Assembly: GCF_003202285.1 (NCBI RefSeq) | Contig: NZ_MASW01000002.1 | Location: 868,001 to 932,000 of the forward strand | From: Prauserella muralis | GTDB taxonomy: Bacteria; Actinomycetota; Actinomycetes; Mycobacteriales; Pseudonocardiaceae | Reading direction: 5' to 3' | Length of the DNA: 64,000 nt | Shown: piece after piece, positions 26,795 through 35,674 of the stretch | How the letters are laid out: every line of letters begins with the position of its first letter | How positions within the stretch are numbered: position 1 is the first letter of the stretch | Notes under the pieces: model-generated | Database searches by the model: none | Told to the model about the DNA's origin: nothing | What the model saw: only the letters and a program-made list of their open reading frames with translations | Translations under genes and position numbers: made by a program

Positions 26795-26980
26795 GTTGAT
26801 CGCCCCTCGTCTGTTGCCGTGTGCTGGAACCGTGCGTGCGACTGTGAAACGGGCAGGCTCGCGGGGGCATGACGCGGAAACACCGAAAAAGGACACTTCC
26901 GTTATCGGCGGTGCTGCCCTGGGCGCCCTTCGCCGGTAGCGTGAGGTGACGCAGAGCACAGCGGAGCGAAGGGGTTGGTG

Positions 26981-28207
26981 ATGACCGAGCCGAAGCGGAT
27001 CGTCATCGTCGGCAGCGGCCTGGCCGGGGCGACGGCGGCGGGCGCACTGCGGGAGCGCGGCTACGCGGGCGAGGTGCTGGTGCTGGGCTCCGAGCAGCGG
27101 CGCCCGTACGAGTTGCCCGCGCTGTCGAAGGCGGTACTGGCGGGCGAGACCGACGAGCCCGACTGGGTTCACCCGGAGGGCTTCTACGCCGAGCGGGACG
27201 TCGACCTGCGCACCGGCGTGACGGCGACGCACCTGGAGCTCGGCGCCCGGCTCGTGCTCGACGACCGCGGCGACGAACACCGCTACGACCGGCTGCTGCT
27301 GGCCACGGGTTCGCGCCCGCGTTCGCTGCCCGTGCCGGGCGGCGACCTGCCCGCCCTGCGCACGCTGCGCACTCTCGACGACGCGCTGGCGTTGCGGGCG
27401 TCGTTCCGGGACGCCGCCAGGGTGGTGGTCGTCGGCGCCGGGTGGATCGGCACGGAGGCCGCCGCGGCCGCCCGCGCGCACGGCGCCGAGGTCACCGTGG
27501 TCGACCAGGTGCGGCTCCCGTTGCACGGCGTGCTGGGCGACACCGTGGCCTCGGTGTTTCACGACCTGCACGCCGAGCACGGGGTGCGGTGGCGGCTGGG
27601 GGAGCGGGTCGCCGGGTTCACCGACGCCGGTGGCGGCGCGGTGACCGTGCGGCTGGAGGGTGGCGACGACCTGACCGCCGACGTGGTGCTGGTGGCCGTC
27701 GGCGCGGCGCCGAGGGTGGAGCTGGCGCACGGGGCCGGGCTGGAGCTGGCCGACGACGGCGGCGTCGGCGTCGACGCGGGCCTGCGCACAGCCGCCCCGG
27801 ACGTCTACGCGGCCGGTGACATCGCCGCGCACTTCCATCCCCGGCTCGGCAGGCGGGTGCGGGTGGAGCACTGGGCCAACGCCAAGGAGCAGGGCGGGCA
27901 CGTGGCGGGCAACCTGCTCGGGGAGAACGACCCATACCTGTCCGGCCCGTACTTCTTCACCGACCAGTACGACCTGGGCTGCGAGTACCGGGGGCTGGCC
28001 GACCCGGACACCGACGAGCTCGTGGTGCGCGGTGACCTCGCCGACCGCACGTTCATCGCGTTCTGGCTGCGCGACGACCGCGTCGCCGCCGCGATGAACG
28101 TCAACTCCTGGGACGACGGCGACGCCCTGCAGGCGCTCGTCGACAACCGCAGGGCCGTCTCACCGGACGACCTGCGCAAGGCCGACCTCGGCGCGCTCGC
28201 GGGCTGA
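26981..28207 (+). CDS. FAD-dependent ferredoxin-reductase-like protein
   Basis: 408 aa of the ferredoxin/rubredoxin reductase (Reductase_C) family. The ATG at 26981 has GAAGGGG in place; TTG and GTG codons just upstream are less likely. The FAD motif is IVIVGSGLAGATAAGAL, the NAD(H) motif is VVVVGAGWIGTEAAAAAR near residue 150, and the second FAD contact is VYAAGDIA near residue 280. It would transfer electrons from NAD(P)H to a ferredoxin feeding P450s or Rieske oxygenases. No ferredoxin gene is adjacent; the P450 at 4287 is a possible but unproven client. Confidence 0.88.
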   Translation: MTEPKRIVIVGSGLAGATAAGALRERGYAGEVLVLGSEQRRPYELPALSKAVLAGETDEPDWVHPEGFYAERDVDLRTGVTATHLELGARLVLDDRGDEHRYDRLLLATGSRPRSLPVPGGDLPALRTLRTLDDALALRASFRDAARVVVVGAGWIGTEAAAAARAHGAEVTVVDQVRLPLHGVLGDTVASVFHDLHAEHGVRWRLGERVAGFTDAGGGAVTVRLEGGDDLTADVVLVAVGAAPRVELAHGAGLELADDGGVGVDAGLRTAAPDVYAAGDIAAHFHPRLGRRVRVEHWANAKEQGGHVAGNLLGENDPYLSGPYFFTDQYDLGCEYRGLADPDTDELVVRGDLADRTFIAFWLRDDRVAAAMNVNSWDDGDALQALVDNRRAVSPDDLRKADLGALAG

Positions 28208-28222
28208 TCCGCGCAGGGGTCC

Positions 28223-29473
28223 TCAGGCGAGCCGGGCGGCGAGCGCGACCCGCCGCCGGGCCAGCGTGCCGTAGCTGAGCAGGGCCAGCAGCCCGAAGCT
28301 CGCCATGATCGCGGCCATCGGCACGGCGCTCGACTCGCCCGCGAACCCGACGAGCGGCGAGGCCACACCGCCGATGATGAACTGCAGGACGCCGAGCAGC
28401 GCCGACGCCGCGCCCGCGGTCTGCGGGTGGTCGGCGAGCGCGAGCGACGTCGCGTTGGGCATCACGAGGCCGAGGCTGGAGACGGTGACGAACAGCGGCG
28501 GCAGCAACCCGGCGAGGCCCAGGTCCAGCGTCGCGGCGGCGAGCAGGCCGAGCGAGCCGAGTGTCCCGGCGGTCAGGCCGGTGAGCAACAGCGAGCGCTC
28601 GCGGAACCGGCCGACGATGCGGCCGTTGACCTGGCCCGCCAGCACCAGTCCCAGAGCGCCCCCACCGAACACCAGCGAGTACTGCTGCGGGGTGAGCCCG
28701 TAGACGCCCTGGAGCACGAAGGACGAGCCCGAGATGTAGGTGAACATCGCCGCGAAGGCCAGCCCGCACGCCAGCGCGTAGCCGAGGAACAGCCGGTCGC
28801 GCAGCAGGCCGAGATAGGTGCGGGCGACGGCGCCGACCCTGGCCGGCCTGCGCGCGGAGGCGGGCAGCGACTCGGGCAGCGCGAACGCGGCGACCACGAG
28901 CAGCAGCGCGCCGAACACCGTCAGCGCGCCGAAGATGCCGCGCCACGACGTCAGCGTCAGCACCTGCCCGCCGAGCACCGGCGCCAGGATCGGGGCGAGG
29001 CCGGTGACCAGCATGAGCATCGAGAAGAACCGCGTCATGGCGATGCCGGAGAACAGGTCGCGCACGGTGGCGCGGGCGATCACCATGCCCGTCGCCGCTC
29101 CGAAGGCCTGCAGCACCCTGGCCACGATCAGCAGCTCGGCGGACGGGCTGAGCGCGCACAGGGCCGAGGCCACGATGAACAGCCCGACACCGACCAGCAG
29201 CGGCTTGCGCCTGCCGTGCGCGTCGGACAGCGGGCCCGCGACGAGCTGGCCCACCGCGAGGCCGACGATGAACCCGGCCAGCGTCAGCTGCAGCGTGGCG
29301 TCGTCGGTGCGCAGGCCGGTCGTCATCGCGGGCAGCGCGGGCAGGTACATGTCGACCGACAGGGGGCCGAACGCGGTCAGGCCGCCGAGGATGAGGGCGA
29401 AGCGGGCCTTGCGGGAGCGGGTCAGGGTGGTCTCGACCGTGCCGGTTCTCTCCGTTGCCGTGTCCACACTCAC
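28223..29473 (-). CDS. Bcr/CflA-type multidrug MFS efflux transporter
   Basis: 416 aa, 12 predicted helices. The GTG at 29473 has GGGAGG upstream and is preferred over the start at 29572. The first helix LILGGLTAFGPLSVDMYLPALP is diagnostic of the Bcr/CflA subfamily (shown split: LILGGLTAFGPLS and VDMYLPALP), and motif A is GPLSDAHGRRKPLLVG. It is a proton-coupled exporter at the cytoplasmic membrane; the substrate is unknown. It is convergent with the reductase gene (16 nt apart) and divergent from a PucR-like regulator across a long gap with two hairpins. Confidence 0.88.
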   Translation of the reverse strand: MSVDTATERTGTVETTLTRSRKARFALILGGLTAFGPLSVDMYLPALPAMTTGLRTDDATLQLTLAGFIVGLAVGQLVAGPLSDAHGRRKPLLVGVGLFIVASALCALSPSAELLIVARVLQAFGAATGMVIARATVRDLFSGIAMTRFFSMLMLVTGLAPILAPVLGGQVLTLTSWRGIFGALTVFGALLLVVAAFALPESLPASARRPARVGAVARTYLGLLRDRLFLGYALACGLAFAAMFTYISGSSFVLQGVYGLTPQQYSLVFGGGALGLVLAGQVNGRIVGRFRERSLLLTGLTAGTLGSLGLLAAATLDLGLAGLLPPLFVTVSSLGLVMPNATSLALADHPQTAGAASALLGVLQFIIGGVASPLVGFAGESSAVPMAAIMASFGLLALLSYGTLARRRVALAARLA

Positions 29474-29878
29474 GCTGCCTCCCGCTCGGCGTCGCCGTCG
29501 TCGAACTACCCCCTCGACCGACTTGCGTAGCCGTACTAAATATTCCGGCACGGGCCGTGGTCTGCGCGACACCTTTTCCGCACAGGTGCCCGGACAGGCT
29601 CTTGAAAAATCGAAACGATTGATTCACTCTTTAGAACATTCGGTCGCTCGGCAGTGGACCGGAGAGACCGGCCGGCCACCACCAGGGCCGGCCACCACGG
29701 AGCCCCCGGTGCCCTCCCCCTGGCCGGGGGCTCCGTCACCACCAGGGTGAGGAGCGCGAGGCGAATGCAGTCCGCCGAATGGGCCGACGTGCCGGTTTAC
29801 GCGCGTGCGGCGGGTTGACCAAGCCACGCCGAACGTCGCTGGCTACGGTGTTGCGGTCGAAAAGACCGAGGAGTCAGC
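29474..29878. other. 405-nt intergenic region with two strong GC hairpins
   Basis: No gene is supported here. Near the efflux gene the sequence is relatively AT-rich (ACTAAATATT around 29537; CTCTTTAGAACATT around 29628), suitable for promoters. Two hairpins follow: GGCCGGCC at 29670-29677 pairs with 29686-29693 around an 8-nt loop, and CGGAGCCCCCGG at 29698-29709 pairs perfectly over 12 bp with 29724-29735. CACCACCAGGG recurs at 29678 and 29737. Tandem strong hairpins between divergent promoters are unusual; a small RNA or attenuator is possible. Confidence 0.6.
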
Positions 29879-31078
29879 GTGGCCGATCTCGCCGAGCAAC
29901 TGGCGCGTGCGCTCATCACGCGCCTGGAGCCGCTCACCGATGAGCTGGTCGCCGACATCCTTGCCGAGAACCCCGGCTACCACGACGCGGCACTGGTGAC
30001 CCTGCCCGAGCTGCGCCGCTCGTGCCGGACCAACCTCCAGCGCGTGCTGCAGATTCTCGGCGACACCGTGCCGTGCGGTGACGACCCGTTCGACGCCGCC
30101 ATCACCACCGGGTCCCGGCGCGCCGAGCAGCGCGTGCCGCTCGACTCGGTGCTGCGGTCGTTCCGCCTCGGCGGGCGCGTGGTGTGGCGGGGGCTCGTGC
30201 GCATGGCCAAGGAGGACACCGACGTCGACCGCGACCGGCTGCTCGACGTGGCCACCACGGTATGGACTGTGGTCGACGAGGCCTCGTCCCGGGTCGCGCA
30301 GGGCTACCGGGAGACGGAGCTGCAGCTGCGCCGGCTCGACGACCACCGGCGGCACACCCTGGTCGGCGACCTGCTGCGCGGCCGGGGCAGGGAGGCCGGC
30401 TTCGCCGAGCAGGCCGCCGCCGAACTGGGCGTGCCCGCCGACAGCGACTACGTGGTGTTCGTGGCGAGCCTCGCCGCCGACGGCACCCCCGGCCTCGCGA
30501 TGCCGCAGGACACACTCGCCGGGTACGGCGTGCGCTCGGTGTGGCAGCCGAGGGACCAGACCACGGTGGGCCTGGTCGCGCTGGAGAAGCGGCCGCTGGC
30601 CGCCGTGCTCGACCTGCTGCGCGGGGGTGTGCGCTCCCGCGTCGGCGTGAGCCCGGCCGTCCAGGGGCTGGCCGAGGTGGGTGCGGCCCACGACCTGGCG
30701 CTGCTGGCGCTGCGCACGCTGCCGCAGGGCGGCACCGGCCTCGCCGTGCTCGACGAGCACCTGCCCGAGGCGCTCGTCGCCCGCTCGCCGGAGCTGGCCG
30801 ACCGCCTCCGGCACGGCGTGCTGGGCCCGCTGCTGCGGCTGCCCGTCGCCGAGCGCGACGTGCTGCTCTCCACCCTCGCCGCCTGGCTGGAGACCAACCG
30901 CTCGGCCGCGGCCACCGCGTCCCGGCTGTACTGCCACCGCAACACCGTGCTCAACCGGCTGCGCAGGCTCGAGAGCCTGCTCGGCACCTCCCTCTACGAG
31001 CACCGTGCCGGGCTCGCGCTGGCACTGGCGCTCATCGCCCACGAGCAGAGCGAGCAGGGCGGCGCGGCAGGCGGGTGA
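29879..31078 (+). CDS. PucR/CdaR-type helix-turn-helix regulator
   Basis: 399 aa, GTG start with GAGGAG. The N-terminal half is a RsbR/CdaR-like helical domain. Residues about 160-280 form a GGDEF-like fold (degenerate), and the C-terminus carries the PucR HTH_30 module: LAAWLETNRSAAATASRL, then YCHRNTVLNRLRRLESLLG. It is a DNA-binding activator or repressor of the sugar-acid/purine-type CdaR family. It precedes the Tat-exported/GMC oxidoreductase pair by 121 nt and may control them; the effector is unknown. Confidence 0.85.
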   Translation: MADLAEQLARALITRLEPLTDELVADILAENPGYHDAALVTLPELRRSCRTNLQRVLQILGDTVPCGDDPFDAAITTGSRRAEQRVPLDSVLRSFRLGGRVVWRGLVRMAKEDTDVDRDRLLDVATTVWTVVDEASSRVAQGYRETELQLRRLDDHRRHTLVGDLLRGRGREAGFAEQAAAELGVPADSDYVVFVASLAADGTPGLAMPQDTLAGYGVRSVWQPRDQTTVGLVALEKRPLAAVLDLLRGGVRSRVGVSPAVQGLAEVGAAHDLALLALRTLPQGGTGLAVLDEHLPEALVARSPELADRLRHGVLGPLLRLPVAERDVLLSTLAAWLETNRSAAATASRLYCHRNTVLNRLRRLESLLGTSLYEHRAGLALALALIAHEQSEQGGAAGG

Positions 31079-31199
31079 CCGCTCGGCACAATCCCGAACC
31101 GCGCATATTGGGCATTCGGACCAGTGCGGTTAGGCCGTTCGGCTGCTAGGAATATGTGGCTGGCATCACACAACAGCTCCCACCATGCGCGGAGGTTCA

Positions 31200-32096
31200 A
31201 TGTCGAACTCCACCGTCGCCCTCGGCAGGCGAGCGTTCCTCGCCCGCCTGGGCCTGCTCGGCGCGGTCGGCGCCGGCGGGCTGCTGTCCCGGGGTGCGCT
31301 CGCGGCGCCGGCCGCGAACGCCCAGACCGACGCCCTCCCCGGGCTGGTCGCCCTGCTGCGGCCCGTGCTCGCCGAGCTGGCCCGCGACACGCTCAACGGC
31401 CTGTCGGTGTTCGCCCTGCCCGGCCCCGACCCCTACTCGGCCGCCCAGGGGACGCCCAGCGACACCCCCGGGGCCATGGAGGCCCGCACCACCGACTTCC
31501 TCATCGAGGCCCTGGACAACTTCGTGCCGTTCCCCGACCAGCTGGCCAGGCCCGCCGGTGCGGCGCTGGCGACCGGCCTCGCCGACACCGGCATCGAGCT
31601 GCCGGGCACCGACCTGCTGCCCGGCGAGCTGGCCACCCTCGACAAGGCGCTCGCCGCCCTGCTCGAGAACGACGCCACGCTGCCCCTGTCGTTTCCCATC
31701 TCCGGCCTGCTCAACCTGCTCGCCACCCAGGTGAACCCGCTCGCCGTCAACGGCCCGTTCCTCTCGCCGTTCGCGCGGCTGAACTACGCCGAGAAGGCCA
31801 GGGCGTTCGAACTGCTCGAAGGTCCCGACTCGGACCTGGTGGCGCTGCTCGACGTGCAGTTCCCCGAGCCGCTCAAGGCCTCGGTGTCCGGGCTGCTGAA
31901 GTTCGTCGGCGGCGCGCTCATCGAGTTCGCCAGCTTCGGCTCCTACACCGAGTACGCGGTGTTCGACCGCGGCACCCGGCAGCTCACCGGCCGCCCTGTC
32001 GGCTGGCAGCTGACCGGCTACCAGCCCGACGGCCCCGTCGAGGGCTGGGACGACTTCATCGGCTACTACCAGGGCCGCACGGAGGTGCACGACTGA
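31200..32096 (+). CDS. Tat-exported partner protein of the downstream GMC oxidoreductase
   Basis: 298 aa. The ATG at 31200 is preferred over 31185 because GCGGAGG lies between them. It has a twin-arginine signal: GRRAFLARLGLLGAVGAGG followed by ALAAPAANAQ with a cleavable AxA site. The mature part is helical and has no recognised catalytic motif; gene order resembles gluconate-2-dehydrogenase-type systems, where a small Tat-exported subunit carries a flavoprotein partner out. The stop overlaps the next ATG (TGATG). It is secreted or periplasm-facing; function is inferred from its partner. Confidence 0.75.
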   Translation: MSNSTVALGRRAFLARLGLLGAVGAGGLLSRGALAAPAANAQTDALPGLVALLRPVLAELARDTLNGLSVFALPGPDPYSAAQGTPSDTPGAMEARTTDFLIEALDNFVPFPDQLARPAGAALATGLADTGIELPGTDLLPGELATLDKALAALLENDATLPLSFPISGLLNLLATQVNPLAVNGPFLSPFARLNYAEKARAFELLEGPDSDLVALLDVQFPEPLKASVSGLLKFVGGALIEFASFGSYTEYAVFDRGTRQLTGRPVGWQLTGYQPDGPVEGWDDFIGYYQGRTEVHD

Positions 32097-33871
32097 TGCG
32101 CGACGTCATCGTCATCGGCGCCGGGGGCGGCGGCCCCGTGGTCGCCAAGGAACTGGCCGCCCGGGGGCTCGACGTGCTCGTGCTGGAGGCCGGGCCCCGG
32201 CACGCCAGGCCGCGCGAGCAGTGGACGAGCTTCGAAAACGACGCCAACAACCCGCTGTCCGGCTACTTCCGGCTCGGCCCGACCGACCGCTCGAAGCCCG
32301 CGTGGTTCCGGGAGTGGTCGCAGAACTCGTTCGTGTGGCAGCTCTCCGGCGTCGGTGGCACCACGCAGCACTTCTACGGCAACTACCCGCGCGCCTACCC
32401 CGGCGTGTTCAACGACTACGACAAGCCCGATCGCGCCGAGTACGACATCAACCACCGGTTCCCGTTCTCCTACGGCGAACTGGTGCCGTACTTCGAGTGG
32501 GTGGAGGCCACGGCACCGGTGATGACGGCCGCCATGGGCACCAAGGAGGCGGTGTTCTTCCGCGGCTGCGAGACGCTCGGCCTGCCCGTGCAGACCACGA
32601 AGACCACCCACGGGCCGTCCTACCGGCCGCAGGAGAACGCCATCCTGCAGCCCGGCGGCAACGCGGGCCGCACCACCGACACCAACCTGCTGACCTACCC
32701 GAACGCGACCGGCTGCACGTTCTGCGGGTACTGCTTCCAGGGCTGCATGCGACCCGTCGGCGCACCGCGCAACCAGTTCGCCAAGCGCTCCACCGACAAC
32801 AGCTACGTGCCGATGGCGCTGACCGCCGACGTGTGGGCACCGGGCGGGAGGCCGGTCGAGCTCATCACCGACGCCTACGTCACCCGCATCCACACCGAGC
32901 GCAGGGCAGGCGCGCTGCGTGCCAGCGGGGTCACCTGGCGCGACAACGTCTCCGGCGCCGAACACCGCGAGGACGCGAAGGTCGTGGTGATGGCAGGAGG
33001 CTGCACCGAGAACCCGAGACTGTGGTTCAACAGCGGCCTGCCCAACCCCAACGACTGGGTCGGCCGCGGCTACACCGACCACTTCTTCGACTGGGTGATC
33101 GGCTCCTTCGACGACTACACCGGCAACCCGAAGGGCGTCGGGTCCTCGGCACGGCTGGACTTCCCTCCCTACGGCGGGCTGGAGAACGTCGGCCTGCCGC
33201 CCGCGCTCAACGCCTTCGCCACAACGCTGTCCGACAGCGGTATCCGCGGCCAGTACGCCAACGGCCGGGGCCCCTCGGGCCCGTGGGACGGCCCGGCAGG
33301 CCGCGTCATGGGCCCCGAGCTCAAGGAACTCGTGGCAGGCGGGCTCGACCGGCTGCTGTGCGTGCTCGTCATCACCGACGACGACGTGGAGGCCGACAAC
33401 AGGGTGGTCACCTCGGCGCTGCCCGCCGACGAGAACGGCCCGATCCCCAAGGTCACCTTCCGGCACCGCAGCCGCACGGCCCGCACCACCCGCAACCGCG
33501 AGTTCATGGCGGGCAAGGCGGCGCAGCTGCTGCGCGGCGCGGGCGCGAAGAAGGTCTTCCGCATCGACTGGGCGCCGCTGATCCTGCACGTCCAGTCGTC
33601 GATGCGGATGGGCGAGTCCGAGCAGAACTCCGTGCTGGACCCCAACGCCGAGTCCAGGGCCGTCAAGGGCCTGTTCATCGCGGACAACTCCGCGCTCGCC
33701 AACGGCCTCGGCGGTCCGAACCCGACGCTCACCACGCAGGCGCTGGCGACGCGGACGGCGGAGAAGATCTTCCAGCTGCACTTCGGAGGAGACCCGTGGG
33801 TGCGGGCGGAGTCGCCCGTGGTGTCCACCGACCCGCGGATCAGCGTCCGGCTGGGCGAGCTCGGGCTGTGA
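32096..33871 (+). CDS. GMC-family FAD oxidoreductase
   Basis: 591 aa glucose-methanol-choline oxidoreductase. The FAD motif VIVIGAGGGGPVVAKEL is at residue 4, a Cys-rich CTFCGYCFQGC segment is near residue 205, and the C-terminal catalytic region contains HVQSSMRMG and the second FAD contact GLFIADNSALANGLGGPNP. It lacks its own signal peptide and overlaps the Tat-signal gene by 1 nt, so co-export as a complex with that partner is plausible. It would oxidise an alcohol, aldose or sterol-type substrate; the acceptor is unknown. Confidence 0.88.
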   Translation: MRDVIVIGAGGGGPVVAKELAARGLDVLVLEAGPRHARPREQWTSFENDANNPLSGYFRLGPTDRSKPAWFREWSQNSFVWQLSGVGGTTQHFYGNYPRAYPGVFNDYDKPDRAEYDINHRFPFSYGELVPYFEWVEATAPVMTAAMGTKEAVFFRGCETLGLPVQTTKTTHGPSYRPQENAILQPGGNAGRTTDTNLLTYPNATGCTFCGYCFQGCMRPVGAPRNQFAKRSTDNSYVPMALTADVWAPGGRPVELITDAYVTRIHTERRAGALRASGVTWRDNVSGAEHREDAKVVVMAGGCTENPRLWFNSGLPNPNDWVGRGYTDHFFDWVIGSFDDYTGNPKGVGSSARLDFPPYGGLENVGLPPALNAFATTLSDSGIRGQYANGRGPSGPWDGPAGRVMGPELKELVAGGLDRLLCVLVITDDDVEADNRVVTSALPADENGPIPKVTFRHRSRTARTTRNREFMAGKAAQLLRGAGAKKVFRIDWAPLILHVQSSMRMGESEQNSVLDPNAESRAVKGLFIADNSALANGLGGPNPTLTTQALATRTAEKIFQLHFGGDPWVRAESPVVSTDPRISVRLGELGL

Positions 33872-34011
33872 TCCGGACGGCGAACCGCGAGCCGTAACCC
33901 ATTCGACGCCCGCCGGGGCGGCGTTCGCACCGCGAGCGCGGGACACTGGAACCAGGGGCCGGCCGCCCAGCGGCCGCCCCGGTCCGCGCCCGCGGTGCGA
34001 AGGAGCCGGTG

Positions 34012-34170
34012 ATGGAACTGTTCCGCGTCCTGGCGATCGCGGCCGCCCCGCTCGGCATCCTCGCCGCGATCATGCTGTCCGACGCGTGGTGGCTGCTGGC
34101 CGGCTTCGTCGCCTTCCTGTTGCTGTTGTCGGGTGAGCCGCAGGGCGGTGAGCAGGGCGAGCGGGGCTGA
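34012..34170 (+). CDS. Small membrane protein
   Basis: 52 aa from an ATG with AAGGAG eight bases upstream. Residues 5-40 are almost wholly hydrophobic (AIAAAPLGILAAIM, then WWLLAGFVAFLLLL), forming two short helices or a helical hairpin, followed by a polar tail GEPQGGEQGERG. The function is unknown. It lies 140 nt after the GMC gene and is convergent with the frameshifted gene 12 nt downstream. Confidence 0.6.
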   Translation: MELFRVLAIAAAPLGILAAIMLSDAWWLLAGFVAFLLLLSGEPQGGEQGERG

Positions 34171-34182
34171 GCGCGCAGCCGC

Positions 34183-34640
34183 TCAGCCCGGTTCCACTGT
34201 GGACCCCGACGAGATCAGCTCGCCGAGCGCGTGCTGTTCCCGCGGCGGCAGCCGCCGTTCGGCGTGCAGCATCCTGGCCGCGGTCACCAGCCGCTCCTGG
34301 TCGGCGTCGGTGCCCAGGTCGCCGTAGTAGGCGGGCAGCAACAGGCGCAGCGAGCGCAGGTCGGCCCGCCGTGCGCGCGGGCCAGCGTCGCGTGCAGCGA
34401 GGCGTGGAACCCGGCGACCCGGTCGGCCCGCTCCAGGCACACCTGGTTCCAGTGCAGCGTGTCCTCGGGCGTCGGCTGGTGGCGGGCCAGGTAGTGCGCG
34501 GCGACGCAGGCCTCGTAGTCGTCGGTGGCCGCCTGCCACGCCCGCTCGAACAGCGTGCGGGCCTCGGCCGGCCGGCCCTGTGCCTCGGCCGCCATGCCCT
34601 CGCCGCACAGGCGCACGACGGGGTTGTCCGGGTTCAGCAC
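34183..34640 (-). pseudogene. Frameshifted TPR-like helical protein gene
   Basis: Coding continues across two minus-strand frames. From GTG 34640 one frame gives VLNPDNPVVRLCGEGMAAEA and onwards to LHATLARAHG; from about 34375 the other frame gives RADLRSLRLLLPAYYGDLG to the stop at 34183. The span is 458 nt, one base short of 153 codons, so a single-base deletion in the GC-rich GCACGGCGGGCC stretch is likely, either real or a sequencing error. The protein would be about 152 aa of paired helices resembling TPR. Its start overlaps the end of the MerR-clamp gene by 7 nt, so the two were translationally coupled. Confidence 0.6.
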
Positions 34641-35668
34641 CGCCGCACCTCCGGGTCCTGGACCGGCATCACGAGCGTGGTGAAGCTGCCCTGGTCCGCG
34701 GAGCGCACCAGCACCGGTGTCTCGGCGGTGGCGATCTCCAGCAGCACGTCCGGCCCGACGCTCGCCTCGAGCGCGGGCCCGAGCACGGCGGGGTCGAAGG
34801 CGATCCGCAGCGATTCCGAGCACACGGCGGGCAGCGTGGTGGCCCCGACGCCCAGCGTGTCCGGCTGCGCTCTCAGCACCACGGCCGAGCCGTCCTCGGC
34901 GTCGAGCGCGGCCGCCAGTTCCGCGCGGCCGGTAAGCACGCGCCGCCGTGGCCCCTCCAGGCCCGCGAGCACCTCGCGGTAGGCGGGAAACTCGGCGTCC
35001 GACACCGGCAGCGTCCGCCGCTCGCCGCCCGCGAGCAGGACGGACTCACCGTCGCCGGTCCGCAGGGTCACCTCGGCGTGCCGGGCCGCCCACGCGGACG
35101 TCTCCACCAGCGCGGGCACGGGCACCAGCAGGCTCGCCGGCCCGCCGCTGACCGCGTGCGGTGTCAGCTCGCGCACGGCGAGCCGGTAGCGGTCGGTGGC
35201 CACGAGGCGCACCCGCGTGCCGGACAGCTCGACGAGCACGCACCGCAGTGCCGGGAACTCGCCGGTGCGCGCCGCCGACGGCGCCACCTGGCGCACGGCG
35301 CCCGCCAGCTCGGCGCCGCCGACGCGGACCTCGGTGTGCCCGCCGCCGCCCGGCAGCGCGGCCCTCGCCGCCTCCAGTGCGGCCTGCGCCGCCTCGGCGT
35401 CGACGCGCAGCCTGTGCGCGTGGGTGTCGAGCACGGCCCGCGCCCCGGCCGGGTCGCCGTCGAGCACCGCGGCGACCTCGGCCAGCGGCAGTCCCGCCGC
35501 GCGGAGCCTGCGCAGCTGGACCGCCCTGGGCACCTGCTCGTCGCTGTAGTGGCGGTAGCCGGTCGACGGATCCACCCGCGCCGGCGTCAGCACCGCGCAG
35601 TCGTCGTAGAAGCGCAGGGCACTCGGGGTGAGCCCGGTGAGGCGCGCGAACGCGCTGATGCTGTGCAT
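34634..35668 (-). CDS. MerR-family regulator fused to a DNA polymerase III beta-clamp-like domain
   Basis: 344 aa. The ATG at 35668 is chosen because the promoter places the transcript start at this codon (leaderless); seven upstream residues are otherwise possible. Residues 1-70 are a MerR winged helix (ISAFARLTGLTPSALRFYDD, then GYRHYSDEQ) followed by a short dimerisation helix to about 105. Residues 112-336 resemble domains 2-3 of the sliding clamp: LRCVLVELSGTRVRLVATDR with YRLAVREL, the FPAY turn, and the C-terminal TLVMPVQ. Replication clamps have three such domains and no HTH, so this is not DnaN; the clamp fold probably acts as the sensor or partner-binding module. It is divergent from the lactate-monooxygenase-like gene and coupled to the frameshifted gene. 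Confidence 0.78.
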   Translation of the reverse strand: MHSISAFARLTGLTPSALRFYDDCAVLTPARVDPSTGYRHYSDEQVPRAVQLRRLRAAGLPLAEVAAVLDGDPAGARAVLDTHAHRLRVDAEAAQAALEAARAALPGGGGHTEVRVGGAELAGAVRQVAPSAARTGEFPALRCVLVELSGTRVRLVATDRYRLAVRELTPHAVSGGPASLLVPVPALVETSAWAARHAEVTLRTGDGESVLLAGGERRTLPVSDAEFPAYREVLAGLEGPRRRVLTGRAELAAALDAEDGSAVVLRAQPDTLGVGATTLPAVCSESLRIAFDPAVLGPALEASVGPDVLLEIATAETPVLVRSADQGSFTTLVMPVQDPEVRRC

Positions 35669-35674
35669 ACGGCG

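Noticed and set aside
34634-35668. Replication clamp gene dnaN or an origin nearby
   Set aside because: It has a MerR HTH, only about two clamp-like domains, and no dnaA, recF or gyrB neighbours.
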